Assembly (NCBI GenBank): GCA_017480325.1
Contig: JAFVAY010000011.1
Coordinates: 124,001 to 188,000, forward strand
Direction: 5' to 3'
Length of the DNA stretch: 64,000 nt
Source of the DNA: Clostridiales bacterium
GTDB taxonomy: Bacteria; Bacillota; Clostridia; Saccharofermentanales; Saccharofermentanaceae
Position 1 is the stretch's first letter, and each line of letters begins with the position of its first letter. The notes beneath the pieces are model-generated. The model was not told the DNA's origin. It did not search any database and saw nothing but the letters and a program-made list of their open reading frames with translations. This document shows positions 1 through 8,056 of this stretch, piece by piece. The position numbers and the translations under genes were made by a program.

Positions 1-464
1 TCGCGGGGATCCTTCTCGGGCTTACTTAAGTTGATGGTGATATCCATGTCGCCGTACTGCGTCGCGGACTTCCATTTGATGTCTTTCGCAATGCGGTCTG
101 TGCGGATGTAGTTGGTGTTCTTGGAGAAACTGTAGTACCAGTCGGTGGCGTCTTTCGCTGACTGCTCCCTAATGGCTTCGAACATGCTTATTACAAAAGA
201 GGGCGGAGGGGTAAGGCATCCCATAAGCTTTGTGTCGAAAAGGTCCTTCTGCGCATTCGAGAGGTCCCCCTGAAGAGTGATAAAGTCCTCGAGGATAAGG
301 TGAAGCTCGCGGGGCGCGATGGGCTCTTCGGGTTCGACGTATTCGTTAAGTCCCAAGATCTCTACCAGCCTGTTGACCGTATATACCTTGTCCATATCGT
401 CAACAAGCTCGTTCTGAAGACCGTAGTTTATAAGTTCAGTAATCAGATAATTGATGTCTTTCAT
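1..464 (-). CDS. galT: Galactose-1-phosphate uridylyltransferase, Firmicutes type (partial)
   Basis: Transfers UMP between UDP-glucose and galactose-1-phosphate in the Leloir pathway, in the cytoplasm. Only the N-terminal ~154 residues are in the window; the gene continues past base 1. Reading the minus strand from the ATG at 464 gives a protein starting MKDINYLITELINYG and carrying FSKNTNYIRTDRIAKD, a stretch typical of the galT2 family of Firmicutes rather than the E. coli family. A purine-rich GGGGGAA ribosome binding site lies just upstream. It follows galK by 16 bases in the same direction, so the two form one operon under the galK promoter and operators at 1768-1822. Assignment rests on the N-terminal half only, but the motif match and the neighbour agree. 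Confidence 0.9.
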   Translation of the reverse strand, partial: MKDINYLITELINYGLQNELVDDMDKVYTVNRLVEILGLNEYVEPEEPIAPRELHLILEDFITLQGDLSNAQKDLFDTKLMGCLTPPPSFVISMFEAIREQSAKDATDWYYSFSKNTNYIRTDRIAKDIKWKSATQYGDMDITINLSKPEKDPR

Positions 465-480
465 ATTAAATTCCCCCGAA

Positions 481-1740
481 TCAAAGTACTTTCATTCCGC
501 CGTATTTTCTGATTTTCAGTATCTGGCAGGAGCCTTCGCCGAAGATGCTGTCCATTGTTTCTCTATATTTTGAAGTATGCTCATTCTTTACGAAAGCCTG
601 TATCGTTCCTGCGAAGCCGCCGCCGTGAACGCGCGCCGCCTCGTCGTTTTCAAGGATTGCTTCGCTAACCGCGAGAGCTATGGATACGTTCTGGTGCTCA
701 ACGTCATTGTTGGTATAAACGTTCTGAAGATATTTGAAGGATGAGTTTCCGGACTGCTTCACAAGCTTTAAGAATTCATACAGGTCGCCTCTTTGAAGGG
801 CAGCGGCTTCGCTGTGGGCTCTTTGGGTCTCCTCTACAAAATGGATCGCGCGAAGTACGGCGCGGTCGCCCGCCTTCTGGCGCAGGGTGGAGATATTTGT
901 AAGAATGTCATCCAGCGTCACCGGGCGAAGGACGTCGTGCCCGAGAAGGTTAGCAATTTCTTTCATCTCCTGAGGAACTGCGGCATAATCTGCCGTCAGA
1001 TCGGAGTGTGAGCCCTTGGTGTCGGTGATGCAGAGGCTGTAGCCCGTCTTGGTAAAATCAAAATCGACCCTCTCGACTTCCGGGTTCTCGGGGTGCTTAA
1101 AGTCGATGTGAACCATGTTGCCCACGGAGCATGCCATCTGGTCCATGAGACCGCAGGGCTTGCCGAAATAAACGTTCTCGGCGTACTGCCCGATTTTGGC
1201 GATAGTGACGGCGTAGATGCTCCTGTCGTTATATAGACCGGAGATTATTGTTCCGATAAGTGTCTCGAAAGCGGCGGAAGAGGAAAGACCCGCGCCTATG
1301 AGAACATCGCTCGTAATGTAGGCATCGAAGCCTCCGACATGGAAGCCTTCGAACTGAAGCTGCGCGAGGACACCTTTAATTAGCGCGGTTGTTGTGCCTT
1401 TCTCGCTCTCGTTTCCTGTGAGGTCCTCGATGTTTATGGTAATCATGGGGGCGGTGCCCGATATTACTCTAACGATTCCGTTGTCAGTTTTTCTTACGAT
1501 CGCGATGGCATCCCTGTTGATCGAAGCTGCAAGGACTTCTCCGTGCTGGTGGTCCGTGTGGTTGCCGCCGACCTCTGTCCTTCCGGGCGCCGAATAGATC
1601 TCAATGTCGTTTCCTTCGCCGAAGTTCTCTTCGAAAATCTTCAGCGCTTTCTCGTACCGCGCAGGCTGCTTTGCCGCCCACTCGGGGTCGATGTAAATGT
1701 CTTCGTAATTGATTGAAGAAAGATCTATTTCGGAACTCAT
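481..1740 (-). CDS. galK: Galactokinase
   Basis: Phosphorylates alpha-D-galactose to galactose-1-phosphate with ATP, the first committed Leloir step. It would take galactose freed by the GH36 alpha-galactosidase elsewhere in the window. The 419-residue protein has the three GHMP-kinase motifs: substrate motif GRTEVGGNHTDHQHG (residues 53-67), ATP-binding GAGLSSSAAFE (149-159) and C-terminal HGGGFAGTIQAFV (from about 372). The length is slightly above the usual ~390. The ATG at 1740 has a clear AGGAGG at good spacing. galT follows 16 bases downstream. Regulation is unusually visible: a consensus promoter with a LacI-type operator exactly in its spacer, and the regulator gene divergent next door. 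Confidence 0.95.
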   Translation of the reverse strand: MSSEIDLSSINYEDIYIDPEWAAKQPARYEKALKIFEENFGEGNDIEIYSAPGRTEVGGNHTDHQHGEVLAASINRDAIAIVRKTDNGIVRVISGTAPMITINIEDLTGNESEKGTTTALIKGVLAQLQFEGFHVGGFDAYITSDVLIGAGLSSSAAFETLIGTIISGLYNDRSIYAVTIAKIGQYAENVYFGKPCGLMDQMACSVGNMVHIDFKHPENPEVERVDFDFTKTGYSLCITDTKGSHSDLTADYAAVPQEMKEIANLLGHDVLRPVTLDDILTNISTLRQKAGDRAVLRAIHFVEETQRAHSEAAALQRGDLYEFLKLVKQSGNSSFKYLQNVYTNNDVEHQNVSIALAVSEAILENDEAARVHGGGFAGTIQAFVKNEHTSKYRETMDSIFGEGSCQILKIRKYGGMKVL

Positions 1741-1767
1741 GGGATACCTCCTAAAGGTTATGTCTTG

Positions 1768-1796
1768 ATAATACGCTGCGTTTAGTAAACTGTCAA
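1768..1796 (-). promoter_or_regulatory. galK promoter
   Basis: On the minus strand: -35 TTGACA (1791-1796), a 17-base spacer and -10 TATTAT (1768-1773). The palindrome GTTTACTAAAC fills most of the spacer, so a bound LacI-family repressor would block RNA polymerase directly. Confidence 0.8.
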
Positions 1797-1822
1797 TGAT
1801 ATTTACTAAAGGTTTACTAAAC
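1780..1822. promoter_or_regulatory. Three GalR/LacI-type operators between galK and galR
   Basis: Three copies of an 11-base palindrome: GTTTAGTAAAC (1780-1790), ATTTACTAAAG (1801-1811, imperfect) and GTTTACTAAAC (1812-1822). Centres are 21 and 11 bases apart, about two and one helical turns. The first lies in the galK promoter spacer; the third covers the -35 of the divergent regulator promoter. This supports both galKT control and autoregulation by the product of 1869-2870. Confidence 0.8.
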
Positions 1823-1841
1823 TTTCGCCAAGTGCTATTAT
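1813..1841 (+). promoter_or_regulatory. Promoter of the LacI-family regulator
   Basis: TTTACT (1813-1818), 17-base spacer, TATTAT (1836-1841). The -35 hexamer is inside the third operator. The -35 is weaker than that of galK, as expected for a regulator gene. Confidence 0.6.
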
Positions 1842-1868
1842 TGTCGTGTATAAGGAGCAGTCGCAGCT

Positions 1869-2870
1869 ATGGCAACCATCAGAGACATTGCGAAGGAAAG
1901 CGGAGTATCGCCCGCGTCCGTATCGAGAATACTGAATAACGATAGTACCTTGCAGGTCACCGACGAGACCCGCAAGAGGGTGGTCGCCGCGGCTAAGAAG
2001 CTGGGCTACGTCAAGAAGGGCGGAGTAAAGAGCAAGGCGGCATTTAAGCTCGGTATCCTGCAGTGGTTCTCCGCCGAGCAGGAGCTTGACGACGACTACT
2101 ATCTTCGCGTAAGAAGAGGGATAGAGAATTTCGGGATAAAGAATGCGATCTCGGTTGTTCGTGCGTACCGGACGGATATGGATTACCTGGAGACGCTGAA
2201 AGACTGCGACGGGCTGGTGTGTGTCGGGAAGTTCTCGAAGCAGGATGCGGACGCGCTTATCGCATTTAACTCCAATATTGTGTTCCTTGACATGCTGACG
2301 GAGTATTCGGATATAACGACGATAACCATTGACCTTTATAACGCGGCGATGGAGGCTCTTAATTATTTGAAGTCCCTGGGGCACAGCAGCATCTGTTACC
2401 TCGGAGGCGTCGAGTATGCATCGGGGCAGGACATAATTGAGGACGACCGTCGAAAAGCTTACGTCAAGTTCATGAAGAGCAATAAGTTCTCATATAACGG
2501 TCTTCTTAAGGAGGACGAGTTCAATTCGGAATCCGGGTATTCGATGATGAAAGAGGTGCTGAAAGGCAAGGTGATTCCGACTGCGGTTTTTGCAGCGTCA
2601 GACGCGATTGCCATCGGCGCGATGAGAGCGATAAGAGAGCACAAGTTAAAGATCCCACGAGATATATCTATTATTAGTATTAACGACGATGAGGTCAGCG
2701 CTTTTACTGATCCACCTCTTACGACGATGCGTGCCCCGGCATACGACATGGGCGAGCATGGCGCCAACATAGTTTATATGGCAGGCAACCTCGAGAAGAA
2801 GACGCCGATGAAGATCAAGATTCCCTGCACGATGGTCGTCCGCAGGTCATGCGCGGAGCGAAAGAAGTAG
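1869..2870 (+). CDS. LacI/GalR-family transcriptional regulator of galactose genes
   Basis: DNA-binding repressor that most likely senses galactose or a derivative and controls the divergent galKT operon. The 333-residue protein has the LacI helix-turn-helix at residues 2-25 (TIRDIAKESGVSPASVSRIL), the hinge region to ~55, and a periplasmic-binding-protein-like effector domain with the usual FAASDAIAIGAMRAI stretch (about 238-252) and a late TTMRAPAYDMG segment. ATG at 1869 is preceded by AAGGAG. The three palindromes at 1780-1822 match the LacI-family operator style. The effector identity is inferred only from the neighbour genes, so no gene symbol is given. Confidence 0.9.
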   Translation: MATIRDIAKESGVSPASVSRILNNDSTLQVTDETRKRVVAAAKKLGYVKKGGVKSKAAFKLGILQWFSAEQELDDDYYLRVRRGIENFGIKNAISVVRAYRTDMDYLETLKDCDGLVCVGKFSKQDADALIAFNSNIVFLDMLTEYSDITTITIDLYNAAMEALNYLKSLGHSSICYLGGVEYASGQDIIEDDRRKAYVKFMKSNKFSYNGLLKEDEFNSESGYSMMKEVLKGKVIPTAVFAASDAIAIGAMRAIREHKLKIPRDISIISINDDEVSAFTDPPLTTMRAPAYDMGEHGANIVYMAGNLEKKTPMKIKIPCTMVVRRSCAERKK

Positions 2871-2873
2871 AGG

Positions 2874-3566
2874 ATGGGGATCTGGGGAGTTATTACTTCT
2901 GAGCAGTTAGAAAAAGGATTGGAGCGCGAGACAAGAAGACTGATCTTTCGAAGTCTTATTATGTCTGTCGTACTGATTTTCGCAGGGTTTATTCTAATCT
3001 TCGATGGCGCTACTAAGGTTTACGCGTACTATTCTGACCCGATCGGTGTTAATGAGATTCCGGTCAAAAGGTCAGCGGCGTATGCTCACATTCTTCTTGA
3101 AGAATACGAAGTCGTTGACGTAATCCACGATGATTCTGGAGACACATGTTGGATTCTGGTTAAAGCGGGTAACAGATACGTTTTTATAGAGTGTTCTGAA
3201 GATTCCGGAGGATATCGAGAACTGTCCGCCTTAACGGGGAGAGGAACGGGTATTCACGACTATGTAATTAACGGTTATTTCTTGAAAAGCAAATCGCAGT
3301 GCGTGGACTTTCTGAGAGGTGAACTGATTAAACACAACAAATCTAATTACGATACTAATATTGCAGCTCAATATACGGTTCTGCTGTTTCCGGAAGATTC
3401 CCAAGTATCAAAGATAAAAGTCTGGGCAGGCGTTATAATAATTATTGTATGCATAATATGCGACCTGCTTCTTTTTAGAATCCTCAAAAGAAATGATAAT
3501 CCTCTTCCTATAGATAATAACGCCAACAAGCCGGGGCGAAGAGCTAAGATAACACGCTTGACATAA
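2874..3566 (+). CDS. Hypothetical membrane protein, two terminal transmembrane helices
   Basis: I do not recognise this family. The 230-residue protein has a transmembrane helix near residues 27-47, a polar middle of about 130 residues with many acidic and aromatic residues, a second hydrophobic helix near 184-204, and a basic C-terminal tail. The layout suggests an extracellular or periplasm-facing middle held by two helices. It starts three bases after the regulator stop codon, so it may be read through from the regulator promoter. The start is uncertain: the ATG at 2874 has a poor ribosome binding site, and internal TTG or ATG codons up to 2961 are possible. Confidence 0.6.
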   Translation: MGIWGVITSEQLEKGLERETRRLIFRSLIMSVVLIFAGFILIFDGATKVYAYYSDPIGVNEIPVKRSAAYAHILLEEYEVVDVIHDDSGDTCWILVKAGNRYVFIECSEDSGGYRELSALTGRGTGIHDYVINGYFLKSKSQCVDFLRGELIKHNKSNYDTNIAAQYTVLLFPEDSQVSKIKVWAGVIIIIVCIICDLLLFRILKRNDNPLPIDNNANKPGRRAKITRLT

Positions 3567-3583
3567 TTACTCTCAAGAGCTGG

Positions 3584-3612
3584 TTGAGTAGTACAGTTAC
3601 CTGAATTATACT
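3584..3612 (+). promoter_or_regulatory. Promoter of the ORF6N-domain gene
   Basis: TTGAGT (3584-3589), 17-base spacer, TATACT (3607-3612), about 34 bases ahead of the ATG at 3646. Both hexamers are close to the sigma-A consensus. Confidence 0.55.
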
Positions 3613-3645
3613 AACTATTAATTCGAATAAAGGGTGGATATAATA

Positions 3646-4641
3646 ATGGCAAACGATAACAAGTTGTTAATCGTAGATGAGTCTACGTTGAAAGAAAAGA
3701 TATATACCATTCGTGGTCAACAGGTGATGCTGGATTTTGAACTTGCGGAGATATATGGATATACAACGAAGGCTTTTAACCAGCAAGTAAAGAACAATAT
3801 TGAAAAGTTCCCAGATGATTTCAGGTTTCAGCTAACAAGAATTGAAGTGGAAGAATTATCGAGGTCAAAAAATTTGACCTCGATACAAACTGCTGGGGTT
3901 AAAGGTGGCAGAGCATATCTCCCCTATGCCTTTACTGAGCAGGGAATATATATGCTGATGACGGTACTAAGAGGTGAACTCGCCACAAGTCAAAGCATAA
4001 CGCTTGTTCGCCTTTTTAAGTCTATGAAGGACTACCTTATTGAGAATCAGCCTCTTCTGACACAAAAGAATTATTTCGCTCTTGTTGATAAAGTTGAGAA
4101 GAACTCCCAGGAGATAAAACAGATCCAAGAGTCTATGGTTACAAAGGCGGATCTGTCAGATATCATGAAGCTCTTCGATCAGGGGTTAAACAACGAGGAA
4201 ATTCTGATACTTGACGGCAGCCCATTCAAAGCCGATGAAGCCTATCAGAAGATATATAGAAGTGCTAAGGGAAAGATAACAATAGTCGATGATTATATAG
4301 GAACCAAAACACTTCACCATTTGGCTCATTCCAAGAAAAACGTAAAGATTACAATAATCAGTGACAATGCGGCACGACCAAGGCTTACGATAGCAGAGTA
4401 TAACGACTTCATTACCGAGAATCCAAGGCGAAGCATTGTTTTTCTTCAATCTTTGCATCGAGCGCACGACAGATATATCGTGTTGGATGAAGGTACTGAG
4501 AATATGAAAGTATATCACTGCGGAGCGTCCAGCAAGGATGCCGGCAAAAGAATTACGACCATAACCAGGATTGTAGATATTGAAGACTATAAAGCAACCA
4601 TCAAATCAATGCTGGGTAATCCGGCTCTGGTTTTGAGTTAA
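3646..4641 (+). CDS. ORF6N-domain protein with PLD-like C-terminal region
   Basis: Phage-antirepressor-type protein. Residues ~10-115 form an ORF6N domain (YTIRGQQVMLDFELAEIYGY, then a KFPDDFRFQL stretch and AYLPYAFTEQGIYML), a DNA-binding module common in phage and mobile-element regulators. A linker with helical heptads (~130-165) leads to a C-terminal region with HDRYIVLD followed by a Gly/Ala-Ser-Lys-Asp segment. This resembles the HxK(x)4D signature of phospholipase D-like proteins with Lys replaced by Arg. Function is unknown; related two-domain proteins occur beside accessory genes. I chose the ATG at 3646, behind AGGGTGG, over the in-frame GTG at 3634. The gene is visibly richer in A+T than the galactose genes beside it, which hints at acquisition. 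Confidence 0.75.
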   Translation: MANDNKLLIVDESTLKEKIYTIRGQQVMLDFELAEIYGYTTKAFNQQVKNNIEKFPDDFRFQLTRIEVEELSRSKNLTSIQTAGVKGGRAYLPYAFTEQGIYMLMTVLRGELATSQSITLVRLFKSMKDYLIENQPLLTQKNYFALVDKVEKNSQEIKQIQESMVTKADLSDIMKLFDQGLNNEEILILDGSPFKADEAYQKIYRSAKGKITIVDDYIGTKTLHHLAHSKKNVKITIISDNAARPRLTIAEYNDFITENPRRSIVFLQSLHRAHDRYIVLDEGTENMKVYHCGASSKDAGKRITTITRIVDIEDYKATIKSMLGNPALVLS

Positions 4642-4724
4642 GTGAAGTCTGTCATTAATTATCAATAATCACCCGCGCACATTTTACTGCCCTCATGCGT
4701 TATATATGGTAGAGGGGACTTAAT

Positions 4725-5189
4725 ATGGACTTGCAAGAACAATATGATCGACTCCTCCGATACTGCTACATGAGGACCGGAAACAAAGAGGTCGCTGAGG
4801 ATATCACTCAGGAGACCTTCTTGAGGTTCTGGAATGCCCGCGCGTATAAGGATACCGGTAAGGAGCTCAACTATCTTTATACGATAGCGAGAAACCTCAT
4901 TATAAGCGAGTATCGAAAACCTTCGGAGGATGTGTTGGATCCCGATGCAAACTATCCGTCGAAGGAAACGCAGGAGGATGATACCAGGATCGATTCACTG
5001 GCTGTCCGAGAGGCTGTCAACGCACTTCCCGAAGAACTGAAAGAGGTGGTGGTTCTTCGGTATGTTAGCGACCTGCAGGTAAAGGATGTGGCGAGGATCA
5101 CGGGACAGTCGCGTTTCGCGGTAAGGAGAAAGCTTAATGTAGCGTTAGCGAGTTTGAAGGAAAGCCTGGAAGGAGGAGAGCATGACTAA
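4725..5189 (+). CDS. ECF-type RNA polymerase sigma factor
   Basis: Directs RNA polymerase to a small regulon. The 154-residue protein has sigma region 2 at about 5-75 (YDRLLRYCYMRTGNKEVAED, then ITQETFLRFW and a YLYTIARNLI segment) and region 4 at about 93-145 (LPEELKEVVVLRYVSDLQV and an HTH with ARITGQSRFAVRRKL). ATG at 4725 follows AGAGGGG. The next gene overlaps it by 8 bases, and an ABC transporter follows, so this looks like an ECF sigma with its own operon, probably responding to envelope stress or a peptide antibiotic. The signal is unknown. Confidence 0.9.
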   Translation: MDLQEQYDRLLRYCYMRTGNKEVAEDITQETFLRFWNARAYKDTGKELNYLYTIARNLIISEYRKPSEDVLDPDANYPSKETQEDDTRIDSLAVREAVNALPEELKEVVVLRYVSDLQVKDVARITGQSRFAVRRKLNVALASLKESLEGGEHD

Positions 5190-5901
5190 CGAAGAACTTA
5201 AAAAAGCGCTTAGAAGAGCTTATGAGATCGATTCTACGACCCGCGGAAAAGCTTTCGTAAAAGCACACGAGCAAAGAAGAATCAATCTTACGCGAATTGT
5301 AGCGATGGAGACCACAAGCTTTGGCGTCGAGGGAGTTATCGCTGCTTTGGTTACGGCGCTGATCGGTACTTTGCTGTCACTTCATAACAACAACGAGTTT
5401 ATATGGGTGATGGCATCTTTGATGCCGGTTACGGCGCTTCTTGTTATGACGGGTCTTCGTAAATCTGAAAGATACGGCATGCAGGAGCTGGAGATGGTGA
5501 CCAGATTCTCGGTCAGATTTCAAAGGTGCGTCAGGCTTTTCGTAGCAGGATTTCTGGGAGCTGTTACTTTGGCTGTAACGGCGCCGGTGATGGTTCTTCA
5601 TACAAGCTTCGATCCCGTGCAGACCATAAGCCTTCTCGCGGTCCCGTATCTTCTTACATCCTGGGAGCATATGCTGATCACGCGTCGGATACACGGCAAC
5701 GAGAGCATATATGCGTGCCTGGCGGTAGCGATTATTACAGGGGCTATGCCGATGATCGTCGCCGCAGTGGCAGATGCATCAAGACAAATTATGGTGCGGC
5801 AGATATGTGAGTTCATCGCGCTGCCACTTCTTCTTGCGGTATTTATCGAAGGCTATCTATATGTGAAAGGAAGCATGAATGAGACATGGAACTTATACTA
5901 A
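5182..5901 (+). CDS. Integral membrane protein, candidate sigma-factor regulator
   Basis: A 239-residue protein with about six hydrophobic helices and a ~40-residue cytoplasmic N-terminus. Start ATG overlaps the sigma gene by 8 bases and its own end overlaps the ABC ATPase gene by 16, so the genes are translated together. Position directly behind an ECF sigma is where anti-sigma factors usually lie, and the charged N-terminal stretch (MTNEELKKALRRAYEIDST) could contact the sigma. No zinc-binding HxxxCxxC anti-sigma motif is present, so the anti-sigma role is an inference from position. It could equally be an ABC accessory protein. Confidence 0.7.
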   Translation: MTNEELKKALRRAYEIDSTTRGKAFVKAHEQRRINLTRIVAMETTSFGVEGVIAALVTALIGTLLSLHNNNEFIWVMASLMPVTALLVMTGLRKSERYGMQELEMVTRFSVRFQRCVRLFVAGFLGAVTLAVTAPVMVLHTSFDPVQTISLLAVPYLLTSWEHMLITRRIHGNESIYACLAVAIITGAMPMIVAAVADASRQIMVRQICEFIALPLLLAVFIEGYLYVKGSMNETWNLY

Positions 5902-6584
5902 GCAATATCAGGAAACAATATAAGGATAAGGTGGCGGTGGATACTCTTTCGACCACCATTAAGCCGGGGGTAACCGGACTTCTGGGAGCAAACGGTGCAG
6001 GGAAGACCACGCTGATGCGCATGATCTGTGGTATCTTAAGACCCACCGAGGGAAGTATTTCTCTTGATGATCGTGATGTAAGTGATGAGCTTTACCGCGA
6101 TGCTCTCGGATACCTTCCCCAGGACTTCGGCTACTATCCTAACTTCACCGGCAGGGATTTCCTTCTTTATATCGCGGCTTTGAAAGGTATCGAGAAGTCT
6201 TCCGCCAATCGAAAAGCGGATGACCTGCTTAAGCTGGTCAATCTGGAGGATGCTGCAAAGAAAAAGATCGGAACCTACTCCGGAGGTATGAAGCAGCGGC
6301 TCGGCATAGCACAGGCGGTAATCAATAACCCTAAACTCATTGTGTTGGATGAGCCTACTGCCGGACTCGATCCTAAGGAGAGAGTCAGGTTCAGAAATCT
6401 GATAGCGGAGCTTGGAAAAGACAGCATCGTTATATTGTCAACTCACATTGTATCCGACGTCGAGCACATCGCGGACAGGATTCTCATGATGAAGAACGGA
6501 AGATTCATCTATGACGGTACGCGTGATGATGTGGGAATGGATCTCGAGGAGTTTTACCTTAAGGAGTTTAGCGAGGAATTATAA
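5886..6584 (+). CDS. ABC transporter ATP-binding protein
   Basis: Hydrolyses ATP to drive the partner permease encoded next. All expected motifs are present: Walker A GANGAGKT (34-41), signature YSGGMKQRLG (131-140), Walker B LIVLDEP (151-157), and the H-loop STHIVSDVEHIAD. Length 232 is typical of exporter-type ATPases of the CcmA/NatA class. It lies in one operon with the ECF sigma and membrane protein upstream, and the permease starts one base after its stop. Export of an antibiotic, lipid or sodium are all possible for this class; the sequence does not decide. Confidence 0.92.
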   Translation: MELILSNIRKQYKDKVAVDTLSTTIKPGVTGLLGANGAGKTTLMRMICGILRPTEGSISLDDRDVSDELYRDALGYLPQDFGYYPNFTGRDFLLYIAALKGIEKSSANRKADDLLKLVNLEDAAKKKIGTYSGGMKQRLGIAQAVINNPKLIVLDEPTAGLDPKERVRFRNLIAELGKDSIVILSTHIVSDVEHIADRILMMKNGRFIYDGTRDDVGMDLEEFYLKEFSEEL

Positions 6585-6585
6585 A

Positions 6586-7683
6586 ATGAATTACGGAAGA
6601 TTATTAAAGTATGAACTGAAGAAGGTTCTTGCACAGAAGGCTTATTGGCTGGCGCTTATCGTCATGATTGTTATGCTCATTGCGAATGAGACGATTCCGA
6701 TCTATACCGGAAACTACGAGACTAAGATGTCAAGAATGAAGGCGATGTCAGGGACGGTTATAGATGACGAGATTATAGATACGATCAGGGAGGTGGATGA
6801 CCCTCATGAGTACGATCCAATTTATGAGTTTCTGAAGTTTGCTACCGGGAGCACAGACCTTACGGGAGTTACTGCGGAATCACTTTATAAGACACGTGAT
6901 TTGGTAAATGTTGCTCTTATGGAGGAGGACGGCGCGACCGCTGAGGAAGTAAAGTATTGGCAGGAGCTTGATAAGTCTAACGTTGTGCCTTTCACCTACA
7001 CCTACGACGGCTTCTACGAGGCATTCTTCGACGCGGTTTACTTCATGAATTTCATGGTGCTTATATTGTGCGGAATCGGTCTGTCAGGATTGTTTGCCGA
7101 CGAGAAGGGGAGAGGTACGGATCAGATCATCTTCGGGACGCGCAACGGTCGCAAGAAGCTGTTCTATGTGAAGCTTACGGTCGGCGTTATCGTCGGTGCG
7201 TTCTCGTCCCTGGTACTCATAGCCGAGGAGATCATCGCATGCGCGGTTTTATACGGAACCGAGGGCGCTGATACGATGATACAGCTTCATATCCCGCAAT
7301 GCATGATGAATATCACAATGGGTCAGGCGGTGCATTATATGTGTCTTCTGGAACTGGCAGTCGGGATCTTCCTTGGTCTGGTCGCAATGTTCCTGTCTCA
7401 ACTTACCATGAACCACGCAGCATCCATGGCATCAATGATTTTCCTTCTTTTCGCATCCATGATAAACATTCCCGGCGGACTGAGAATAATTAAGCTTCTG
7501 TCTAATCTTATGCCCGGCGCCTTCGTAGGTTCGTGGCTCTTCTACAATTACATCACGGTCGACCTGTTCGGCATAAGACTTAATATCATGCAGTATGCTC
7601 CTATGGCGTGGCTTCTGATAGGGATAGTACTCATGGCTATCGCTTTCCGTTCCTACGCCCGCTACGAGGTCAAGGCGCGTTGA
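6586..7683 (+). CDS. ABC transporter permease
   Basis: Membrane half of the ABC exporter with 5886-6584. The 365-residue protein starts at the ATG 6586, one base after the ATPase stop (MNYGRLLKYELKKVLAQKAY). A first transmembrane helix (~20-37) is followed by an extracellular segment of about 110 residues, then a cluster of roughly five helices from ~145 to the C-terminus. This is an ABC-2 type layout. A longer upstream reading frame exists, but it would run inside the ATPase gene. It ends the operon; the tandem palindromes at 7690 start seven bases after its stop codon. Confidence 0.85.
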   Translation: MNYGRLLKYELKKVLAQKAYWLALIVMIVMLIANETIPIYTGNYETKMSRMKAMSGTVIDDEIIDTIREVDDPHEYDPIYEFLKFATGSTDLTGVTAESLYKTRDLVNVALMEEDGATAEEVKYWQELDKSNVVPFTYTYDGFYEAFFDAVYFMNFMVLILCGIGLSGLFADEKGRGTDQIIFGTRNGRKKLFYVKLTVGVIVGAFSSLVLIAEEIIACAVLYGTEGADTMIQLHIPQCMMNITMGQAVHYMCLLELAVGIFLGLVAMFLSQLTMNHAASMASMIFLLFASMINIPGGLRIIKLLSNLMPGAFVGSWLFYNYITVDLFGIRLNIMQYAPMAWLLIGIVLMAIAFRSYARYEVKAR

Positions 7684-7689
7684 GTTGTT

Positions 7690-7802
7690 AGTGTCCTCAA
7701 GTGTGTCCAATCTTCGAAAATGGACACAGTATAAGACACTAGAGGGGATATATTGTCCTCAAGTGTGTCCTTTTTGTAATTTTGGACACACTTGAGGACA
7801 AT
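7690..7802. repeat. Two tandem 51-base palindromes with identical 19-13-19 geometry
   Basis: Unit 1 (7690-7740): arms 7690-7708 and 7722-7740 match at 15 of 19 positions around a 13-base loop. Unit 2 (7752-7802): arms 7752-7770 and 7784-7802 are perfect 19-base inverted repeats, again with a 13-base loop. The units start 62 bases apart. Each arm carries repeated TGTCC half-sites 12 bases apart. There is no T-run after the stems, so this is not an ordinary terminator, although it lies between convergent genes. It may be a protein-binding array or a short mobile repeat. Confidence 0.85.
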
Positions 7803-7820
7803 TGATTATATAAGCAATAT

Positions 7821-8051
7821 TCACGGAATATAGTTCTTTCGAATATCAGTAAATGCGGATTTCACGGGTTTTGTTTTTCCGGATTTCATATCCGCATAAC
7901 CTTTCTCGAGTTCCGCATCAATTTCCGCATCTGAAAGTTCACTAACATAAACAGGCATTGATTTGGAGATACCTAAATTGGAAAGTTTATCCTCGTCTTG
8001 TTCCTTCATATCCGGTTCGATTCTTGCATGTAAATTCGCCTTATTAGTCAT
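7821..8051 (-). CDS. RelB/DinJ-like antitoxin, internally shortened
   Basis: A 76-residue protein whose start (MTNKANLHARIEPDMKEQ, then LSNLGIS) matches the RelB/DinJ antitoxin ribbon. Its C-terminal part (ELSDAEIDAELEKGYADMKS) is also typical of that family. The expected middle of about 20 residues, the helix after the Gly-Leu/Ile-Ser that completes the ribbon-helix-helix DNA-binding fold, is missing. It sits five bases after the ParE-type toxin gene in the same direction and ends 19 bases from the tandem palindromes. It may still bind a toxin but probably cannot bind DNA. A decayed orphan antitoxin is the simplest reading. Confidence 0.7.
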   Translation of the reverse strand: MTNKANLHARIEPDMKEQDEDKLSNLGISKSMPVYVSELSDAEIDAELEKGYADMKSGKTKPVKSAFTDIRKNYIP

Positions 8052-8056
8052 ATGTT

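Noticed and set aside
7690-7802. The twin palindromes as an ordinary bidirectional terminator
   Set aside because: Neither stem is followed by a T-run in either direction, and one such stem would suffice between two convergent genes.
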